From Omphiscola glabra (taxonomy: Eukaryota > Mollusca > Gastropoda > Lymnaeidae), in contig OZ024801.1 of the NCBI GenBank assembly GCA_964017045.1, forward strand, positions 33,963,257-34,027,256: 64,000 bases of DNA. The letters are read 5' to 3'. The notes beneath the pieces are model-generated. The model was not told the origin of the DNA. It ran no database searches and saw only the letters and a program-made list of their open reading frames with translations. This document shows positions 33,701 through 45,200 of the stretch, one piece after another. The position numbers and the translations under genes were made by a program. Position 1 is the stretch's first letter. Each line of letters starts with the position of its first letter.

Positions 33701-34774
33701 GCTGCTCTATAGAATGCAGGCTGTTGGTATCGGGCGAATCAGTATCAGTGTTCGGCTGAGGAAAGTCTCTTGAAGAACCATGGTCATTTGGTTTCTTGAC
33801 ATATAGGAAGCATGAATTCTAGTGAGTCACAAATTGTCTTTTTTTTTTCTTTTTTCTTTTGCTGCTGGCAGCCACTAGGCCATTTAGATTTGCGCACGCC
33901 GTGTGACATGATAGAATAATCTTGAACAATAAAAATGCGTTAGTTGCGCTGTGTTACATAAAATACAACACATAAAAGGTGGCGGGTAAAAACCCAGCGG
34001 TTGAACTGTGACAATCATGCTGAAATGTTAAGGGGCGATGCTAGTGAAGAATCGGTGAAACTATTAGATCTACGTTTTGAGTGTTTCTGTGCTTCCGTAT
34101 ATTTGATTTCCAAAACGTTTTTTTTTTTTAATTTAAAAAAAGTTATATTAATTATTAAAATAAATTAGAAAATGTTGTAAAATTTTATTTTGTTTACCCT
34201 ATAAATGAGTTATAAGTTACTTTTTTATGGTTGTAATGTTTACCGATTCGATTCATGTACTTAAAATCGCCCGACCACATCGTATTTGGTATCAATGAAA
34301 AACTATTTCTCTCAGAATTTAGATGAATATAGCTTCCTGTCACTTACGACTTACGAAAGTTACCGAACACTTCACTCGGCGTTGAATCATGGTCAAAACT
34401 GTTTTGTTTTTTTCGATCTGATTATAGGGTCACCTCATTTCTGACGCATCAACCTTGAACATTTAATTAAGCACGGGGTTGGATTGGTTAAATGTGTAAA
34501 ACAGTTACACGTGATCGGTTATCAGCAGTGTGCGCTCACTAAACATGCAATTTTTCAATATGGTGTCACCCCCTGAGATGGTGACAGCCAGTGCGGTCCG
34601 CCCCCCCCCCAACCCCTACGCCACTGTTTGACTGTTACAGGGTGACTGTTCCGCCATTTTCGAAGTACTATTATTATCGATGGCTACGCTTTGGGACAGT
34701 GTGCTGCCAATGTTAATCAAATGTTTTCTCATTTTCCATCGAAATCGAAAATAATCGTTTGAATCATCAGAGTG

Positions 34775-34930
34775 GCGCTGGGGCTGAATCTGTCTGCGGG
34801 TGCTGGGGCTGAATCTGTCTGCGGGTGCTGGGGCTGAATCTGTCTGCGGGTGCTGGGGCTGAATCTGTCTGCGGGTGCTGGGGCTGAATCTGTCTGCGGG
34901 TGCTGGGACTGAATCTGTCTGCGGGTGCGC
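34775..34930 (+). repeat. 25-bp minisatellite
   Basis: Six nearly identical copies of a 25-bp unit with GCTGGGGCTGAATCTGTCTG. The 25-bp period cycles through frames. Confidence 0.94.
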
Positions 34931-36654
34931 AAATGGCTGATCAGGCTGATTTTGGCGCGAAAACAAGCAACATCTACCTTGCACCAGGCTAACTCGTTTC
35001 CTGTAAGGACTGTTCTCCTCGGCTGTCTGTCCACGTCGTCCTTATCCTGGCGCACATTCCAAGCGCCGATTTTTTAAATTGGACAGTTTTGATCTTTTAT
35101 TTTGACTTCTTAGACTACGTTAAATGTTAGTCTTCTTGTTCGCACTAGTTGTGTTTGGCACATATGGGAGTAGTTGTGTTTGACCAAGGCTTCGATTTGA
35201 GCAATTTTTTTTTGTTTTAAAGTGAGAGAGAGTTGCCCAATTCGTTAGCTGGTCCATGATGAGGAATTTATTTAACACATCTAGCCCCTTCCTTACCGCT
35301 GGGTTTTGGCGTCGATTTTTGCTGAATCAGCAATACAAAGAAGAAATTTCCGGTAATTACATTCTCTATCCAATTCGCTTTTTAACTTCTCTATAGATTA
35401 ACCAATAAAGAAATATATAGCATTGGGAAAATGACGTCGACGTGACGTCCTTGGTATTTCAGCAAAGTTCTTTGCCTTTTTTGTTATGACGACTATGTGA
35501 CGTCCTTGGTAATTGAAAGTGGGTGATCGTGACGTCGCATCGACGTCATCGGTAGCGAAAAGGCTAGAGTGGACTCAGATAAAGATTGTATCTATTATAT
35601 TTATGTTACTATTATCTTAGGCTATTATTTGGTTTCTAATCATAATTTATTTTAATAACAGACATGCACACAATATGACATTACATGTATTAATAATGGA
35701 GCCTTGTAAAAATAGAGATACAACAGTATCTAAGTGGTGGCCTACGATCACACGACTAGTGGTAGCCCATTTGGGGTTGTACCCATTTTCTAGCACGTCA
35801 AAACTAGACAGAAGGGTGGGAAGCAAGAGGATTGTCTGGTAGTACTTGGATATTCAGAGCGATTCTAGGATTTGCATTTGAATTGATGAGTGGGTGAGCA
35901 ATCCATTCTTGTGATTCGATAAGTTTTTGAAATATTGGAGACCCTTATTCATTAAAAAAAAATGATTTTAGCCACAGTTAAAATATAGGTAGCAAGAGTT
36001 TTCCCCACGATGTGACATTTATTATCATATTCTCCTCTGTGGATTGCCTCATCTGGAATTCTCATCATTCTGTCTGGTGGAGAAGTGGTGTTACTGTGAT
36101 TTACCTCTTTTTGTGCACAGCAAAGATATAGCGTATAGACATGAACATAGTCAATGAAATTCTGCTGTGAGACTTAAAATCAAGCATTAAAAAAATTATT
36201 TCACTTTACCAGTACTTAGTGCTAAGACCATGGCTCCATCACATTAAGATTTATGGACTAGTGAAGACTTGTGAATACTATATATAAGTGAAGATATCTC
36301 AAAACGTTTGCTAAATGATGATCCTTATGAGGCACTGCAGGATCAATAGCCCAGTTTAATATTAAACGAATGCAAGTAAGTGTTTCAGTTTCATTTTGAT
36401 TTAGCGTTCAAAAGATATGTTCACATTTTATAGTGCTGTTATCTTTCCTGGAGGGTGGTACAAACTTTATTCTGAGATTATTTATAGTTTAGTTCGATTA
36501 TGGGTGAGGTGAGACGAAATTATTGGCCGAAGGGGGCAAAGGCAGAGAAAATTAATTTGAGAACCACTGCTTTAGGTCAAAGTTTTGTATCGCAGAATTA
36601 CTCGACAGATTAGAAATTCCATTGTTTCATCACTGCATAATTTGACGTAAGTAT
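34931..36654. other. No gene recognised
   Basis: AT-rich, with GTGACGTC-containing sequence near 35430-35550. A lone hAT-like right end TTTGAGAACCACTG lies at 36557 without a visible left partner. Confidence 0.35.
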
Positions 36655-36792
36655 AAGAGTTCATGATGTTAGTGGGAGAGTTCATGACGTAAATGGAAAA
36701 GTTCATGGTGTAAGTGGAAGAGTTCATGGTGTAAGTGGAAGAGTTCCTTATGTAAATGGAAGAGTTCCTTATGTAAGTGGAAGAGTTCATTG
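36655..36792 (+). repeat. ~18-21-bp minisatellite
   Basis: About seven copies of GTAAGTGGAAGAGTTCATG and shorter variants. Confidence 0.87.
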
Positions 36793-37374
36793 TAAAAGAG
36801 TGGACTAAAATCACAGAGAAAGAGCTTTTCATTTGGTAAATTTAAATGGTAAAATTTCATCTTAACTTTGTATAACTGTTGGTCAACATCACTACCGCTG
36901 GCATAAACCTAAACTCCAGCTCAAATACTTTCCTTTGATGATCGTCTTCTAAGGCAAAGTTTACAACTTGTTTGGCTCACTGCCCTCACATTTATTTAAT
37001 TTTGTTGCCACCTCCTAATACTATTACTTTTAATAGGGCCTTTGTGAGTGTTCTTTGTTTGCCATAGTGTTAACCACGAAGCTCTGCCTACACGAAAAAA
37101 AAGGGGGGGGGGGGGGGTTGCTGTAATGAATAGATAAAACATGCAAGTTAAAAAATGGCCACCTGCTCAATTCGAAACAGCTGCCATTTCTTGCACAACA
37201 TTTTTAACGAATATTTTGTAGTCTGTCAAGGCGGGTACCATGCGTGATCATCACACAGGCGACAAGTCACTCAAAAAATATGTTTCTGAACTCTTCCAAT
37301 AATTTTCCAGAGGGCGCGAATTGCCTATTTTCACCCAACCTAAAAATATCTAGCGCCGGCACTGACCATATCCA
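36793..37374. other. No gene recognised
   Basis: Ordinary-looking sequence with a poly-G run at about 37105-37118. Confidence 0.35.
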
Positions 37375-38546
37375 TAGCCCTTCAACTATATCCTTTACAC
37401 TCAACAATATACCTTGTTCAACTATATCCTTTACACTCAACCATATACCTTGTTCAACTTTATCCTTTACACTCAACCATATACCTTGTTCAACTATATC
37501 CTTTAAACTCAACCACATACCTTGTTCAGCTATATCCTTTAAACTCAACCATATGCCTTGTTCAACTATATCCTTTAAACTCAACCATATGCCTTGTTCA
37601 ACTATATCCTTTAAACTCAACCATATACCTTGTTCAGCTATATCCTTTAAACTCAACCATATGCCTTGTTCAGCTATATCCTTTAAACTCAACCATATGC
37701 CTTGTTCAACTATATCCTTTACACTCAACCATATGCCTTGTTCAACTATATCCTTTACACTCAACATAAACCTTGTTCAACTATATCCATTACACTCAAC
37801 CATATGCCTTGTTCAACTATAATATCCTTTACACTCAACCATATGCCTTGTTCAACTATAATATCCTTTACACTCAACCATATGCCTTGTTCAACTATAA
37901 TATCCTTTACACTCAACCATATGCCTTGTTCAACTATAATATCCTTTACACTCAACCATATGCCTTGTTCAACTATAATATCCATTACACTCAACCATAT
38001 GCCTTGTTCAACTATAATATCCTTTACACTCAACCATATGCCTTGTTCAACTATAATATCCTTTACACTCAACCATATGCCTTGTTCAACTATAATATCC
38101 TTTACACTCAACCATATGCCTTGTTCAACTATATCCTTTACACTCAACCATATACCTTGTTCAGCTATATCCTTTACACTCAACCATATGCCTTGTTCAA
38201 CTATAATATCCTTTACACTCAACCATATGCCTTGTTCAAATATATCCTTTACACTCAACCATATGCCTTGTTCAACTATAATATCCTTTACACTCAACCA
38301 TATGCCTTGTTCAACTATATCCTTTACACTCAACCATATACCTTGTTCAGCTATATCCTTTACACTCAACCATATGCCTTGTTCAACTATAATATCCTTT
38401 ACACTCAACCATATGCCTTGTTCAACTATATCCTTTACACTCAACCATATGCCTTGTTCAACTATATCCTTTACACTGAACCATATGCCTTGTTCAACTA
38501 TATCCTTTACACTCAACCATATGCCTTGTTCAACTATATCCTTTAC
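37375..38546 (+). repeat. 36/39-bp minisatellite, about 31 copies
   Basis: The unit core is CTTTACACTCAACCATATGC then CTTGTTCAACTATATC. Many copies carry a three-base AAT insertion (ACTATAATATCC), giving 39 bp. Left copies have TTTAAACTC and ATACC variants. Both lengths are multiples of three, so long frames appear on both strands. Confidence 0.96.
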
Positions 38547-38834
38547 TGATACGGTTATGACGCAAACATAAGAGAAAGACTCTATGGAGTACACGACATA
38601 CTTAGTTCAATTTAAGAGCATCGTTTGTTCCATCGAAATGCGAATTCATTAAGTTGTTGGTGAGTTTTGTTTTTAATGATGATGCAAACTGTTGCTTTGA
38701 AGCTGTAAAAAAAATTTTTTGTGAAAATGTTTACATCAACACATCGCTATAGTCTAATATGTCAAAGGGGGGCTACTGGTTCAACAATAATTAGACAACC
38801 CCTGAAAAGTAAGTCCGTTTTTCATCCTTTATAT

Positions 38835-39012
38835 CAGGTCTGCACAACACACGGCCCGCCAGCACCCACTGTGAGGCCTGCGAAGTAATATTCTTTATTC
38901 TTATTATTTTCTCAGTAGCTTCCCCCACACCCCCGTCCAATTTTCTTCTGGCCCGCACAAGTCTTTCATCAAGTTTTACGGCCCGCCTTACATTTTGAGT
39001 TGTGCAGGCCTG
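38835..39012 (+). mobile_element. hAT MITE of the GGCCCGC family, copy 2
   Basis: Starts CAGGTCTGCACAACACACGG and ends GTTGTGCAGGCCTG, with the perfect duplication CTTTATAT (38827-38834, 39013-39020). Confidence 0.92.
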
Positions 39013-39100
39013 CTTTATATGCATTTTTAAAAATTATTTTAAATTATTTAACTTGTATGCAGTTTTTGTCAAATTTTCAGCCCACACCCCCCCCCACACC

Positions 39101-39296
39101 CAGGGCTGGATTTACAGACAGGCCGACTAGGCCGTGGCCTAGGGGCCCCGCGAAATAAGGGGCCACAAAATTGGGAGTAGTATAAAAAAATATATTTTTT
39201 AAATTAAACATCTTAGCAATATTTTTTTATTTTTTTAAAAATGCGGCCTCAAATTTTTTTTTGGCCAAGGCCCCTAAAATTGTAAATCCGGCCCTG
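39101..39296. mobile_element. hAT-like MITE with CAGGGCTGGATTTACA termini
   Basis: Starts CAGGGCTGGATTTACAGACA and ends TGTAAATCCGGCCCTG, a clear terminal inverted repeat. Both inner ends carry GGCCxAGGGGCC-type blocks. The C-rich flanks make any duplication ambiguous. Confidence 0.78.
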
Positions 39297-39489
39297 CCCC
39301 CAACCCAGCGAATCTGCATTGCTCGCTATTACATTTTATAAAGGATTTGCACGAAGACCTTTTTTTACTGGCTGTTTAATTTATATCTTTTGTGTTAACT
39401 TCGCTGTCTTTACTGTCTGCCAACTTCAACTGCCAAAAGTCAAATTTTTCCTGCTTTTTAAAAAGAAAGATGAAGGAAATATGGTTTTA

Positions 39490-39870
39490 CACCATCACAC
39501 GGGTTGACACCATCACAAGGGTTGACACCATCACTGGGGTTGACACTATCACAAGGGTTGACACCATCACAAGGGTTGACACCACCACATGGTTTGATAC
39601 CCTCACAAGGGTTGACACCATCACAGGGGTTGACACTATCACAAGGGTTGACACCATCACAAGGGTTGACACCATCACAGGGGTTGACACTATCACAAGT
39701 GTTGACACCATCACAAGGGTTGACACCATCACAAGGGTTGACACCATCACAAGGGTTGACACCATCACAGGGGTTGACACTATCACAAGGGTTGACACCA
39801 TCACAAGGGTTGACACCATCACAGGTGTTGACACCATCACAAGGGTTGACATCATTACAGGGTTTGAAAC
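39490..39870 (+). repeat. 18-bp minisatellite
   Basis: About 21 copies of GGTTGACACCATCACAAG and variants. About 170 bp to the right, 40040-40079 reads TTACCGCACTGGATGACACC and ends CACCTCTG. That is like the hAT terminal block at 24584, so the array probably sits in another remnant of that family. Confidence 0.92.
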
Positions 39871-40079
39871 CAAAATGAAAATAGCGGGAAATTTAACTGA
39901 GTTCATTCAAGGTAGTTTCATTAAGGTAGTTAAATACAAGATCATAGTGCCACAAAACAGGGTGCCTCATGAATAGGTTTCCACCATTATCAGGGTACCA
40001 CCAGAAAAAGCAGACTGGGGGAAGCTCCGATACGATAAGCTTACCGCACTGGATGACACCAACCCTAATGACACCTCTG

Positions 40080-42054
40080 TCAACGTGCTCTTGTCCAAGC
40101 ATTCCGTTTATTAAACTTCGTTTTTAACATTATTTTTGTTCAGTGTCTTTGACTTGGCGCATATGTTGGGTTTGCTCATTCACAAATTTAATGCTTTGGG
40201 AGGAAGCTGAGAAGATCGTTCATATACGCAAACGAATGAATTGATGTTGCACAATATTTAACTTTTAAAACTAAGTTATATTGATAATCTGAGGGGGGGG
40301 GGGGGGGGCTATTTTGTTGTGAGTTCGCTCCTCCGGGCACAATATAGTCAAGGTTCGGCACTGCATAAAATGCAATGGCTGCTGCCAAATTGTTAGTCCT
40401 TTCAAATTGACAATCAGTCAGTCATCTCTTAAAAGCACATATAAAATTTTCTTCGCTGTGGTCTTGCTTCTGCGGACTGTGAGTAAAGCTTTGTTGTTTT
40501 GTTGTTGTTGTTGTTTTTTTTTTTTTTTTTTTTTATTTATTTTGTTTGTTTTTTTGTAGGGGTGGAGGATTTTGTGATCTCAGACTGGTGTAGTTTCACA
40601 AGTTCAAGAAGTGTCACAAATTGCGTGTAATATTCAAAGACTCAACACGATATTGGGTTATTTTAAAATTTAAATAGTTAATCAAAATTTAAATATAATT
40701 TTAGAATCACTTCCTTAAGATTAAAGTGATGGATTACAAAAAAACGTTTCTCGTTAAGCAAGGGAAACACTTTTCCGTGCTGCTTTTTCTTTTATTAATT
40801 ATTTTTATTAGTATTGTTTTGTTTTTTTTTTGTTTTTTGTATTCTTTTTGTTTGTAAGGTGTTGAAGCCTAATATTTATTGCTGGTGGTATAACAAAGAA
40901 TTTAACTATCAGACTATCAATTATGTAAATAATTTTTTGATGTTATATATTTATACATAAATTAAATTATTACTCAGATTTTATTAAATAATTAATTAGG
41001 GAGCTGGACTGCAATAAAGCTCTTAATTAAGCAGATTAATAAGACACAAACAATTTGTTGAAATAAATTTACCACTGAAGGAAACAGTACTTCTCGATTT
41101 TTATTAAGAACAACTACTGTTTTCGGTTCCAATGGTGAACAGCGTAAACAATAAAAATAAAAGTTTGAAATAGCCTGACGAGCAAACTCGTTGCATTGAT
41201 TTTGAATTATTTAATGTTTAAAAAAAAATTAATCTTCATCTTCTTCTTAAACAAGAAAAGTAAATCAATTATAATTCTTCCTCAAATTTAAAACATTGAA
41301 CTTTATCTGATATTTGATGGTTCTCGGACTCATAGTAGTAAGTTAATTAACCGTAATAGTGAAGTTGAGAAGACTTGTTCAAACCTGCTAATTTTATTTA
41401 TTTTCAATACTGATGTGACTAAGGTCTCTCTAAATTTTGATTCACAGACTTACTTAACTACTAGCACTTTTAGGATTAGTATCAGTATACTTAATAGGCT
41501 GAGGCTTTTCTAATGCTAGGGTCAGTAGGGTAGTTACACATTTTTCAACTGTCAACATTTAATGACTAATGATACTGACAATATGAATAGGTTTATGTAA
41601 TTCAATCAGTGTAGCCAATCGTTGGCCTATGTATAATAATTAGTTATTGGCTACTGATGTTGCTATGAGAAAGAGTGTTAGAAGTTAGTATGGAGTAGGC
41701 CTATAGACCAAATGTATGATTATTTTTTATTTAAAACGAAGTGGTTGCGTCCACCGCGGGGGTACACCGCCACGGTGTACGTAGTGCCTGCCTTTTTAAA
41801 ATGTTAATAATATACTAACAGTATGACTGAAGTGTTCCCCGGTACCATGTAAGCAAATGGTCCTAATTTAAAATATAGTTTTACAGAAATAAAATAGGCC
41901 TACTAATTTTTTGTTTGAGAAAAGTGCTTAGAATGCCGCGTCCACATTTAAAAATTGCATTCTGTTTATCTTGTTCCATAACACTATTAACTATTAATTA
42001 TACAACATGATATGAATTATTCATTAATTTATTTTTAACTTAAAAATTTCTTTA
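40080..42054. other. Region upstream of CCDC138
   Basis: AT-rich with long poly-T (40516-40534) and poly-G (40292-40307) runs. An 8-bp-arm hairpin GTACACCG-CCA-CGGTGTAC lies at about 41763-41781. The promoter and any 5' exons of the CCDC138 gene are probably here, but none is identifiable by eye. Confidence 0.4.
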
Positions 42055-42128
42055 GAAATCATGTGAGAAGAAGTAGCTAAGCTTAGACGAATAACTTAGC
42101 TGATTCCAGCATTTCAATCTTGAAGAAA

Positions 42129-42201
42129 ATGAAGCAAGCAAGACCCCCAAGATATAAAGGAAATGTGCAGAAGATCGCTTCATTTCCATTTGGAGATGAG
42201 G
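42129..42201 (+). CDS. CCDC138: CCDC138 exon 1 (first coding)
   Basis: ATG at 42129; it reads MKQARPPRYKGNVQK and ends at GATGAGG|GTATTT in phase 1. A TTTCTTTAG acceptor at about 42054 suggests the exon starts near 42055. An in-frame TAG lies between that acceptor and the ATG, which supports this start. Confidence 0.7.
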
Positions 42202-45200
42202 GTATTTTTTAAAACTAATTTGCTTCATTACAAATCCTGTATCTTTTATCTAATACATATTACAAATTACATTTTGCATGTAGTTATTTCATTCCCTGAC
42301 TGACATTACTGACAAGGCCCAAAACTTATCAGTCTTAAGGATGCATAATTGTGATTTGGAAAACTAATTTATTTATGGAATAATAAAAATTGGTGGAGAT
42401 TTCGTTATCTTTAAAAATCTTTTCTGAGGAGCTCATTCGTTGTCTTGATCAATACAATGTATAGTTCTCATTTAGTTAAATAAACATTAGCCTTACCTCA
42501 GTTTTAAAATATGTTTCAGATGAGGGAGAGTTGTTAAAAGACGATATTAAAGAAATCTACAAGGAACTGCAAGCTATCAGTGACAAATTAAGAGTAATGG
42601 AGATTAACATTTGAACTAGCATCAATAAATTAAGTTTTCAAATTTAATGAAGTTATGCCATATTTACCCGTGGCTTCCAAGCTTTGTGTTACTGTGTCCC
42701 ATTTTTTAATTTTTGCCTCCCACCATATTTTGTAAAATAATGTGGGCATATATATAGTTATATGTTTTTACCCCAATCTTTGATCTAGTTTAGAGGGTGG
42801 GCAACCTTTTTAATTTTTCAGTGTGCATGCTGAATTGACATTATTCAATTTGGAAAATATGCAAGGCAAAATATTGAGGAACATAAATTTTGTCTCACAT
42901 CTGAGGAGAACCTTTTCAAAATTAATGAAAATCACTTCCAAAAAGCATTAAAATCAGATTGTATGTGGTGTTGTAACAACTACACAGGACAAAAGTTGTA
43001 TATTCATTATATCACTAATTATAGATAGCTAGGTATTTCATAGGGCAAAGCAAATCTTTTCATTTTATTATTAATTAATTTTTTGACAACTGTCAATGCT
43101 TGTTTTTTCATTGCAGTGTTATTTTATATCACACTACTTAAGTAAATTGTGTTTGAAAACGCGAAAAAATTGTGTTATTATTTAATAATCATTTTTAGTG
43201 AAAAAAGTTGTTTACAGGCTCCGTTTAGCACACATGCACCTAGTTCTATTTGGCTTATATGCAAGTAGTTGTGCTTGGCACACATGGCAGTAGTTGTTGC
43301 CCTCTGATCTAGCTTGTGCTATCCTAGTTTTGAACCATCTGTTAAATCAAAGTAATTTTATTACTTATATATATAGCCGGTTAATGAAAAAAGGCAGCAG
43401 GAACAGTTTTCATTATTTATTTAATGATTTGAAAGTTTATTAAATAAGCGAACTTGTTACTTCAGGGCTAAATGCAATTTGATAACAATTAATAATGTGC
43501 ATATAATGAATCCAAACAGGAAGAGAATCGTATTCTTCATGAGAGAGAAGCAAAGCTAAAGGAAAGAGAGAGAATGCTGGCCATATCTCAAGAAAGTTTA
43601 CAGACTGTCACAGAGCATCAGATCAAATTAAAGCTGATGGCTATCGAGGAAGTGAGTTGATTTCTTCCATTACAAATAGGTTTTTAAAAAAATGTAAGTT
43701 GAATTGTTAAGTATTTCTTGTAAATATGTGTAATGAGCACAAGTCAAAAGCTACATTGCATCAAAAAAGTAAAAATAAAAGTGTTGGACACTGATAAAGC
43801 TTTAAAATAGATTAAATAGACACGAACAATCTGTTTCAAAATAACAATATATATTAAGCTTTAAAAATAATTTTGCAATACACATAAGTAAAAGTTTCGG
43901 CACATGCCTTCATCAGTACAACAAGACATATAAATAAGTATAAATCAAATTTACATATATAAATGGAAATATCCTACCTAAAAAAGAAAGAGAGATGACA
44001 ACCAAACAGAAACAAGTAAATCAAAAAAGTAATACACTAATCCCTTACAATGGCAATACAATTTTTGTTATCCTGTTAAGTTTTCAAATTTCTAACCAAA
44101 TTATTATATCGAAGTGGCTATTGGTACACGGGTACCAGAATTGAGTGGTTGGGGTTAAAAAACGATTTAAAATATTTTTGTTGGGTTTGTGAGACAAAAT
44201 TAGGTATCAAATGAAAGATAATTGAATGTACTATATGTTTGTAAACTTAATTCTTAATTTTAACTAAAATAAACTACCACAAATGACATTCGAATAGCAT
44301 TGAGTCTAATGTGTCCCAGGTCCGAAAGGGGGCGCTGCGTTTCTGTGTCCATTTTGACTAATGCTATTCGGATGTCATTTGTGGTAGTTTATTTTAGTTA
44401 AAATTAAGAATTAAGTTTACAAACATATAGTCCATTCAATTATCTTTCATTTGATACCAAATTCTGTCTTACAAACCCAACAAAAATATTTTAAATCGTT
44501 CTTTAATCCCAACCTCTCAATTCTGGTACCCCTGTACCAAAAGGTGCAGCCTTATTATATATTTTGACATTCATACTTTTTTTTAAAATCAGCAATCAGA
44601 TAGTTCTAAAGAATATTAATAATTGACTTTAACTGAGGGGGAAAAAAACAACAGAAAAATGCAGATGCTGAACAAGGATACAAACTTTTTTCATTGACTA
44701 AAATTAATTCCAAGTTTTATTAATAACTAACATACTGTCTTACTTTCAGAGATTTGGCAGTGAACTGAAACAAATGGACCAAGCATTAAAAGAAAAAACA
44801 AAAGAGAACAAAAGATTAAAGGAAAACTTTGAAACACTGAAGCAGGCAAACGATGTAATGAAAAAGGAAGTACGTCTTTCTTATGTTTTTCATATGTCCT
44901 TATTTCCAACAATAAACAGTAACATAAATCTACACACATGTAATACAAGTTCTTAATAGTGATGACTCTATGCTTGACTCCGGAACACACTGTTCATTTT
45001 CACACACTCTGCACAGTCACTGCGCATGCGCGCTGTTTGACCTAGTTGGCTATCCGGACGGTATAGTCCTTTAGTCCACTATAACAGTCTTAAAGATCAC
45101 TTACAATTTAACTTTTACTTTAAAAATTTTAAATCATTGGCTTCTTTTTTTTTACATTAAAAACATTCAAGGCTAATTGCAAATTAGTTCTTTAATACAT

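Larger units (their letters stand above)
32856..33760 (-). pseudogene. hAT-like transposase fragment broken by two MITEs and a stop
   Basis: The minus frame from about 33530 to 33168 encodes a mostly helical 120-residue stretch (GKAQGLLHSVCDFTFIRYLW, then SVERRFKKRGAGEHLIDAAL). It resembles the C-terminal half of hAT/ZMYM1-like (DUF4371) transposases; recognition is tentative. After a TAG at 33167-33165 the same frame stays open, and it continues across the MITE at 32948 (taking one copy of its target duplication) to a TAA at 32858-32856. Upstream, a frame containing DFPQPNTDTDSPDTNSLH lies beyond the SPIN insertion. Three lesions make it non-functional. Confidence 0.55.
31861..34626 (-). mobile_element. 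2.8-kb decayed hAT element with transposase remnant, minisatellite and nested MITEs
   Basis: The outer ends CAGTGGCGTAGCTAG and CCCTACGCCACTG are inverted. Flanks TTTGGCGG and TTTGACTG match at 6 of 8. Each end carries a GTGTCACC block near the terminus. Inside, in order, are a 21-bp array (32110-32535), a transposase-like frame read leftward (32856 to about 33760), a small MITE (32948-33107) and a SPIN copy (33530 to about 33700). A degenerate AT-rich part extends to the right end. This looks like a dead autonomous member of the family that yields the smaller CAGTGGCGTAG MITEs, though that link rests on terminal similarity only. Confidence 0.6.

Noticed and set aside
37702..38594. Open frames of 258-289 codons on both strands
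   Set aside because: 36- and 39-bp repeat units keep frames open automatically; the peptides are monotonous and exist equally on both strands.
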